Below the pieces are notes generated by a model, which saw nothing but the letters and a program-made list of their open reading frames with translations, was not told the DNA's origin and did not search any database. Positions 33,069-37,900 of a stretch of 37,900 bases of DNA are shown piece by piece (positions within the stretch are counted from its first letter, which is position 1; every line of letters starts with the position of its first letter). This stretch comes from Bacteroides sp. UBA7333. Its GTDB lineage: Bacteria; Bacteroidota; Bacteroidia; Bacteroidales; Bacteroidaceae. The translations under genes were made by a program, and so were the position numbers. Where the stretch lies: NCBI GenBank assembly GCA_002471195.1, contig DKPN01000015.1, positions 1 through 37,900 on the forward strand, given 5' to 3'.

Positions 33069-35105
33069 TTATTTAGCAATAATACATTCGAAAGAATCGA
33101 TTAGCTTGATTTTTCCCTTTTTGGCAATAACTTTAATTTCATTCACTCCTTCGTTAAGTTGTATATTTTTCCATTCTACAATGGAATGAGAATCGGTTTT
33201 ATGTTTTCCCATACTAATTCCATTGACAAATAGTTCTGCATTAGCCTGATTGGTAAAGGCCATAAAAGATTGTATCTGATGATTGCGTTGGTGATGCCTT
33301 TTTCCTGCTAAATGAATCATAGGCTCTTCATTCCAATTGGCTTTATAAAAATAGTAGGCATCTTTATTGGTTTTTCGATCGAAGGTTACAAGACCCTTAT
33401 CGTTAATACCCGGTCTGTCGCCTTCTGTGCGGTGAGCTGCACCAAAATCGAACATATTCCATACAAAGCTACCCCATACAAACGGTCTTGAAGATATTAC
33501 TTTCCAGTTTTCAATGTGGTAGTAAGTTTGCCAATTTTCGGGATGCCACCAACTTACTGGTTTCGGTTTTATTAATGAATCTTGTTGATGGTATATACTT
33601 GCTCCGGCACCATACTCGCTAATTCCGATTTTTAATTCCGGTTTACTATTGTGCATGTTGTCTAACCAGTGTCCTAAATCCTTGGGCGTACCACCATACC
33701 ATCCATTGTATTTATTCCAAGCAATAAGATCAGTAATATAATTGATGTTGCCATCTTGATTGCTTGCAGATGTTGTGGGCCTTGTTGGATCTTCAATATG
33801 AGCAAGCTCATTCAGCTCATTAATATATTCAATCGGATTATCTCCAGATTCATTCAATTCATTAAACAATCCCCACATGCAGATCGAAGGATGATTGTAA
33901 TTTTGTCGAATTAATTCCTTTAATTGCTCCTTTCCATTACTTCGGAACGAAGGTGAGTCTATAAATCCTTTATCCTCATATCCACCCGGCCCGATAAATG
34001 GAATTTCTGCCCAAACAATAATTCCGGCTTTATCCATTAAATCGTAAAAATAACTAGAGTGTGGGTAGTGAGCCAATCGCACAGCATTTACTCCCATCTC
34101 TTTCATCAAACGCAAATCCTCTTCTTGGTGCTTTTTATTAATCGCATTGCCCACTTCACTTCTATCTTGATGGCAGCATACCCCTTTTAATGATAAATGT
34201 TTTCCATTCAAAAAGAAGCCATTTTGAGAATCTATACTATAAAAACGTAAGCCTAGCGGTTGGCTTATACTATCAATCAATTTATCATTTCTCCATATTT
34301 CAGCTGAAACATTATACATAAAAGGATCTTCAATTCCGTTCCACAGATGAGGATTATTGATGCTAAAATCAAATTCCACCAACTCATTCGTATAGGGTTT
34401 GATAATGATATTCTTATTTTTATGAATTATTCCTTTATTCTGATCTTTGACATCGATCCGAAGTTCAAGGTTTTGTTCCGATGCGCTTGCGTTTGATATA
34501 TCTATGCGCGCACGTATATTGGCGAAGCTATGACAAACGCTGTCTTGGATTAATTGCAATCCCGAAGCTGCATAGTTTGTTGGTGAAATACATACATCAT
34601 CGGTGATAAGTAAACTGACATCTCGATAAATGCCTCCATACATATTAAAATCGCCTACCAATGGCATAACATCTAATTGCTCTGCATTATTTACACGAAC
34701 CAATATCGAGTTGTTTTCTCCATACAATACCTTATCTGTAATTTCGAATATAAACGAACTGTATCCGCCACGATGTTCACCTACAAATTTTTTATTAATC
34801 AACAAGTTAGTGATATTATTGGCACCATCAAACTTTAAGAATAGACGTTTTCCTTTAAGTTCTTGATCAATAAAAATAGTTTTTTCATAATTTCCCACCC
34901 CTCGTTTATAATCGAGTTTCCCTTGTAAAGCATCTATCTGGTTCCACGTATGGGGTAAGTCTACTTTATATGCTGAGTTTTTCTCAACTACATGTGATAG
35001 TCTGAACATCCAGTCATTGTTTAATATAAACTGTTGGCGTTGCGCAGAAATTAAAACAGATGATAAAATGAGATAGGTAGTCAATATAACTTTGAGCTTG
35101 TGCAT
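33069..35105 (-). CDS. Glycoside hydrolase family 2 enzyme (beta-galactosidase/glucuronidase type), secreted
   Basis: A 678-residue enzyme with a signal peptide ending SAQ and the GH2 order: N-terminal jelly-roll (about 25-180), immunoglobulin-like domain (about 190-290), TIM barrel (about 300-590) and a short C-terminal beta domain. Acid/base Glu416 is in MWGLFNELNESG and nucleophile Glu497 in KIGISEYGAG. The length is that of compact Bacteroidota GH2 enzymes, not of LacZ. It should release beta-linked galactose or a related sugar in the periplasm. Start at ATG 35105 gives the signal peptide; an upstream in-frame start at 35153 adds 16 hydrophobic residues and is less likely. No SusC/SusD partner is visible. 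Confidence 0.9.
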   Translation of the reverse strand: MHKLKVILTTYLILSSVLISAQRQQFILNNDWMFRLSHVVEKNSAYKVDLPHTWNQIDALQGKLDYKRGVGNYEKTIFIDQELKGKRLFLKFDGANNITNLLINKKFVGEHRGGYSSFIFEITDKVLYGENNSILVRVNNAEQLDVMPLVGDFNMYGGIYRDVSLLITDDVCISPTNYAASGLQLIQDSVCHSFANIRARIDISNASASEQNLELRIDVKDQNKGIIHKNKNIIIKPYTNELVEFDFSINNPHLWNGIEDPFMYNVSAEIWRNDKLIDSISQPLGLRFYSIDSQNGFFLNGKHLSLKGVCCHQDRSEVGNAINKKHQEEDLRLMKEMGVNAVRLAHYPHSSYFYDLMDKAGIIVWAEIPFIGPGGYEDKGFIDSPSFRSNGKEQLKELIRQNYNHPSICMWGLFNELNESGDNPIEYINELNELAHIEDPTRPTTSASNQDGNINYITDLIAWNKYNGWYGGTPKDLGHWLDNMHNSKPELKIGISEYGAGASIYHQQDSLIKPKPVSWWHPENWQTYYHIENWKVISSRPFVWGSFVWNMFDFGAAHRTEGDRPGINDKGLVTFDRKTNKDAYYFYKANWNEEPMIHLAGKRHHQRNHQIQSFMAFTNQANAELFVNGISMGKHKTDSHSIVEWKNIQLNEGVNEIKVIAKKGKIKLIDSFECIIAK

Positions 35106-35150
35106 AGTATTAATAAGATATGAAAAAATGTATATATAATAAATAACGAA

Positions 35151-35158
35151 CAAATTTA
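35151..35158 (-). promoter_or_regulatory. Possible -7 element for the GH2 gene
   Basis: Minus-strand TAAATTTG from 35158 to 35151 fits TAnnTTTG, 46 bases before the ATG at 35105; no -33 match. Confidence 0.35.
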
Positions 35159-35308
35159 AATTTTTTATTTATTCTATTAATATTCTATTTGAAGAAATTG
35201 TGTTTGTTGAATCGTTTATTAGAAAGCTCTAATTGAATTTCTCTGGCTGATAATATTACAATGTTCTAGGATGAGGAATAAAAATAAATTCAGTTATTTA
35301 ATACATAT

Positions 35309-35758
35309 CTATCTTAAACAAAGATCGACTTCGGTCATTTTGTGTCCGACACCGCGTATCGTATCAATTTTAATAGAGTTATCCAATTCAATATACTTTC
35401 TTAATCGATGAATAATGTTATTAATACCATGTTCACTGATGTTATTGCTTCCTAGGCAAATTTCAATATCCTCTCTTCGAATAATACAACCAATATTATC
35501 TGCCAATAACTTTAATACCATAAATTCTTGCTTACTTAATTGCATTGATATATCATTGTTAGCAATGTGAAGTGTTCTATCGATATGTACAAGTTCTGAT
35601 TGACCAAAACTATTGGATTTATTTTTACACTTGTTTTTTTTGCTTATGCACATATTTATATATGCTATTAATTCTTCTATATCAAAAGGCTTCTTAATAT
35701 AGGCAACAGTTGTCAGCTTCCCCAAAATATGATTATACGATTTATGACAAATTAAGTT
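35309..35758 (-). pseudogene. Truncated OmpR/PhoB-type response regulator
   Basis: The open frame encodes the last part of a receiver domain (the conserved Lys-Pro at VAYIKKPFDIEELIAYI) and a complete C-terminal winged helix: LSKQEFMVLKLLADNIGCIIRRED, ISEHGINNIIHRLRKYIE and the wing IKIDTIRGVGHKM. The phospho-acceptor Asp and the first four beta-alpha units are missing. The frame runs back from the Lys-Pro through ICHKSYNHILGKLTT, which looks like a decayed alpha4-beta5 region, to a TAG at 35759-35761. The only available start in this stretch is a TTG at 35725, giving 138 residues. It is most simply a 5'-deleted response regulator; expression of a DNA-binding-only protein from the TTG remains possible. 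No histidine kinase lies nearby. Confidence 0.65.
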
Positions 35759-35920
35759 CTATACATGAAGAGCCTACTATTCGTGGCAGGGAGTTTTTGA
35801 TAGGATTTACCTTTAAATGATATATTTATTATAAAGTTTTGTATATTTATAATAAATATCATTGTTTGTTCAATGGAATCTGCAATATTTTGTATTTTAA
35901 GAAATCTAATAGATATAATT

Positions 35921-36793
35921 ATGATCAGAATCAAACTATGTAAGCACGTTATGCTACTATTTCTTTTACTGTTTATGGGAAAAAACTTTTATGCCCAAAA
36001 TAATTCTTCGACACAAACAAACGATCAAATACTTAAGTGTCTTTATGATGCCGATCAGAAAATTCGGTTAACATTTGATAGTTTGCAAACAGCTAAAGCA
36101 TCCAAAGAAGAATTGATGTTAATCCTTGGTGAAATGGGAAGGGTAGATGTTGAAAACCAGCGTATTGCATTTCCTATTCTTAATACCTATCTTACAGGCG
36201 AAATTAATTTATTGGATGAATCTTTAAATGCTTTGTACTATATCGTGCAGCATGCAGATGGTGAAGCGCAAATGAAATATCAAGGTTTTATAAAGATATT
36301 GTTTGATAAACAAATTATATCGAATACCGAATATGGATGGTTTATTGACCGTTTGAATGTTAGACAAAAAAAGGCACAGCCATTTGGTTTTCAAAGTTAC
36401 ACAAATGCATATACAATGGATACTTTCCTTTATCCAATTTCTTCTGAAACTGATGAGCTAAGAGCTAAAATTGGAATGGAAAATCCCGATTATGGAGAAT
36501 CCTTTAGTGGTGAATATGCTCCGATTTATATGTCATCTTCCGAATATGTGATTTTTGGACATGCATTGTGTGAGACACAAGGTGATGGAGTGTGGAAAGG
36601 TATTGTTGCTGAAGTATCTGTGGGAGAGATCAAAGTCTTAACAAACGACATCGGATTTTATGCAATAAAGTTAAATAGAAATGATGTACCCAAGAATATA
36701 AACTTTATAATCGAAGGGAAATTATATTCGCAATGTATTCATAATGTGCCGGAAGCCAATTGGGAAATTATAGACTTGTTTATTATGCAATAA
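35921..36793 (+). CDS. Secreted DUF6624-like protein with a carboxypeptidase-regulatory-like C-terminus
   Basis: A 290-residue exported protein; signal peptide with hydrophobic core VMLLFLLLFMG ending YAQ. The middle (about residues 28-160) resembles the DUF6624 pattern, with LYYIVQHADGEAQMKYQGF and YGWFIDRLNVRQKKAQPFGFQ. The C-terminal part (about 200-275) looks like a small beta-sandwich of the carboxypeptidase-regulatory-like type: IFGHALCETQGDGVWKGIVA then TNDIGFYAIKL. Function unknown for both. The ATG at 35921 is preferred to 35873, since only the former places the signal peptide at the N-terminus. It is divergent from the truncated response regulator and separated from everything downstream by a gene-poor stretch. 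Confidence 0.7.
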   Translation: MIRIKLCKHVMLLFLLLFMGKNFYAQNNSSTQTNDQILKCLYDADQKIRLTFDSLQTAKASKEELMLILGEMGRVDVENQRIAFPILNTYLTGEINLLDESLNALYYIVQHADGEAQMKYQGFIKILFDKQIISNTEYGWFIDRLNVRQKKAQPFGFQSYTNAYTMDTFLYPISSETDELRAKIGMENPDYGESFSGEYAPIYMSSSEYVIFGHALCETQGDGVWKGIVAEVSVGEIKVLTNDIGFYAIKLNRNDVPKNINFIIEGKLYSQCIHNVPEANWEIIDLFIMQ

Positions 36794-37175
36794 TTATTTA
36801 TTCTACTATTTAGAACCATTATATTCATAGAATATCCTTCCTGTATATATTTATCTTGTATCAATTGACTTCTAATCTCTGTTGTAGTGCGAATTACTCT
36901 TTCTTAGTTGTACTATATCATATTGTGGCGGTTCGTCAGGCAATGGATATAGTTTTAACAAACTATCATATAGTAAATGTAGTCATTGTATAATCTTTTT
37001 TCATAAGATCAATATATCAGAAATATGATACGAGTATAATAAATGTATAATAGGTCAATTGATAAATATTATATAAATGTTATAAATTACTTATGCTACA
37101 ACATTTATATTCGCAAATATTTATGGCACATTCATATAAACATGAAAAAATAAAATAATATAGGCTCCTAAAGAA
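36794..37175. other. Gene-poor AT-rich stretch
   Basis: No ORF with an ATG start and clear coding character. One open segment at 36888-37028 reads a Cys/Gly/Ser-rich stretch containing YCGGSSGNGYSF and YSKCSHC but has no start codon and begins right after a TAG. No promoter, terminator or RNA structure was recognised with confidence. Confidence 0.5.
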
Positions 37176-37343
37176 ATGAGAAATATTAAATCTGGAAGCG
37201 GTACATGCGGAGATACTAATACCTCTTTTACTGTATTCTGTAATGTGTCAAAGATTGCCTCATTGTTTGTGTTTACTGATGATGGGGAGGGCGCAAACTG
37301 TTGTTGTGATAGCTGTTCAACGACACGTTGTTGTGGTAAATAA
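37176..37343 (+). CDS. Small Cys-rich ORF, possible secreted or modified peptide precursor
   Basis: A 55-codon ORF (ATG 37176, TAA 37341-37343). Residues 1-40 are Ser/Thr/Gly-rich with a central hydrophobic patch (VSKIASLFVF) and an acidic DDGEGA; residues 41-55 are NCCCDSCSTTRCCGK, with six cysteines in twelve positions. Eight Cys in total. The DNA here is visibly richer in G and C than the flanks (about 45 percent against under 30), which suggests selected coding sequence. The leader-plus-Cys-core layout resembles ribosomally made peptide precursors or a metal-binding peptide, but I recognise no family, no signal peptide is convincing, and no modification enzyme or exporter is in the window. 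Confidence 0.45.
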   Translation: MRNIKSGSGTCGDTNTSFTVFCNVSKIASLFVFTDDGEGANCCCDSCSTTRCCGK

Positions 37344-37686
37344 TAAAAATAACTTTTATCTGAGTATGGACAAAAGTAAATCCATAATCAGATTTTATTA
37401 AAATAATACGCACTAATTAGCGCAATTATTGGTTTGAAAATTTACTAAGTTATAAGTGTCAGTGATTTTTTGATCTTAAAAAAATGTGAATTTAAATTTA
37501 TCGGCATTCATCAAGAAATGAGCTTCTTGAAATATCCATGTCTATACAATAAGAAGAAGATGTTGAAGTATTCCTCAAATGAATCAAACAATATCTTATT
37601 ATCAGAGTTTTATGAATAATGTCAAATAACTTGAACTGTTTAATTGCACGTTTGAAAAATAATGTATTAATGCTAAAATCTAATCT
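37344..37686. other. AT-rich intergenic region
   Basis: No recognised promoter, RNA or repeat. A 33-codon ATG ORF at 37518-37619 has no distinctive features and is probably chance. A 6-bp hairpin (CAAGAA/TTCTTG near 37512-37529) lacks a T tail. Confidence 0.5.
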
Positions 37687-37900
37687 ATGAATGCTAAGTT
37701 TTTATTTATTTGCACATTATCAATCTTTATGATTGGATGTGAGAAATCGAATACTGAATGTACTAAGGATAACATTGTTTTAATTTTCGAGAACTATAAT
37801 CCAACACATTTTACAACTCCCGGAGGAATGTCTCATATTGATATTCCAAAGGTATCATATATTGATAGCACTTCTAATTATATAGAATTTACCCCTGATA
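37687..37900 (+). CDS. Lipoprotein, 5' part only (runs off the window)
   Basis: Open from ATG 37687 to the last base, 71 codons visible. The N-terminus is a lipoprotein signal with lipobox MIGC (Cys18), followed by EKSNTECTKDN and a beta-rich segment. No family recognised from this fragment. It lies 343 bases after the Cys-rich ORF, on the same strand; a functional link is possible but unsupported. Confidence 0.7.
   Translation, partial: MNAKFLFICTLSIFMIGCEKSNTECTKDNIVLIFENYNPTHFTTPGGMSHIDIPKVSYIDSTSNYIEFTPD

Noticed and set aside
35752..35934. 60-residue minus-strand ORF as the missing receiver half of the response regulator
   Set aside because: Its translation lacks the acidic pocket and phospho-acceptor motifs, so it cannot be the lost N-terminus.
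36844..36989. 59-codon open frame overlapping the Cys/Gly-rich segment
   Set aside because: Only a TTG start, no recognisable features; probably random opening in AT-rich DNA.
37518..37619. 33-codon ATG ORF
   Set aside because: No signal peptide, repeat or residue pattern; length is within chance expectation.

Overview
The window looks like a chromosomal stretch from a low-GC member of the Bacteroidota, most likely Bacteroidales. The evidence is the gene content (a leu operon with a second synthase, the gnd-zwf-pgl order, a secreted dipeptidyl peptidase III, a tandem LAB_N protein, SusD-free GH2/GH18 lipoprotein-type enzymes, NAQ/SAQ signal-peptide ends), the absence of clear Shine-Dalgarno sequences, and several promoters fitting the Bacteroidota pattern TTTG-N19-21-TAnnTTTG. 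A genus cannot be assigned from sequence reading alone. No rRNA, tRNA, CRISPR array, transposase or phage gene was seen.

Layout. 1-430: small Cys-rich lipoprotein with its own promoter and terminator. 524-7252: branched-chain amino acid operon leuA-leuC-leuD-second IPMS-family synthase-small membrane protein-leuB, preceded by a previously unannotated 27-codon Leu/Ile-rich leader peptide and a terminator/antiterminator pair that together look like ribosome-mediated attenuation. 7330-8571: small membrane protein and, convergent, a GH18 lipoprotein. 8903-12856: envelope glycolipid operon (GT2, tandem LAB_N protein, GT39/ArnT-like transferase, UDP-glucuronate 4-epimerase-like enzyme); convergent to it are a PAP2 phosphatase and an LtaS-type sulfatase-fold transferase. 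15457-18093: secreted TPR protein and RecQ. 18666-19127: HTH-only AraC-type regulator after a 570-base AT-rich gap. 19231-21943: dipeptidyl peptidase III and an AlkD-like HEAT protein. 22117-23872: Fur-family regulator and purA. 24103-26747: zinc metallopeptidase, thioredoxin-fold lipoprotein, YbdG-like MscS channel. 26803-29174 (minus): TPR/LuxR-type regulator and a VIT1/CCC1 family transporter. 29344-33068: oxidative pentose phosphate operon gnd-zwf-pgl. 33069-35105 (minus): GH2 glycosidase. 35309-37900: looser accessory end with a truncated response regulator, a DUF6624-like secreted protein, a gene-poor stretch holding a 55-codon Cys-rich ORF, and the start of a lipoprotein.

How it works together. 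The leu operon has all Leu-specific enzymes, plus a paralogous synthase that could feed 2-oxobutyrate (citramalate route) to isoleucine; the leader peptide carries both Leu and Ile codons, which fits dual sensing. The GT2/LAB_N/GT39/epimerase set has the components expected for making a polyprenyl-phosphate-linked sugar, possibly galacturonic acid, and moving it to lipid A or another envelope acceptor, with the neighbouring PAP2 enzyme a candidate lipid A phosphatase. The most unusual items are the attenuator at 524-723 and the Cys-rich ORF at 37176-37343.
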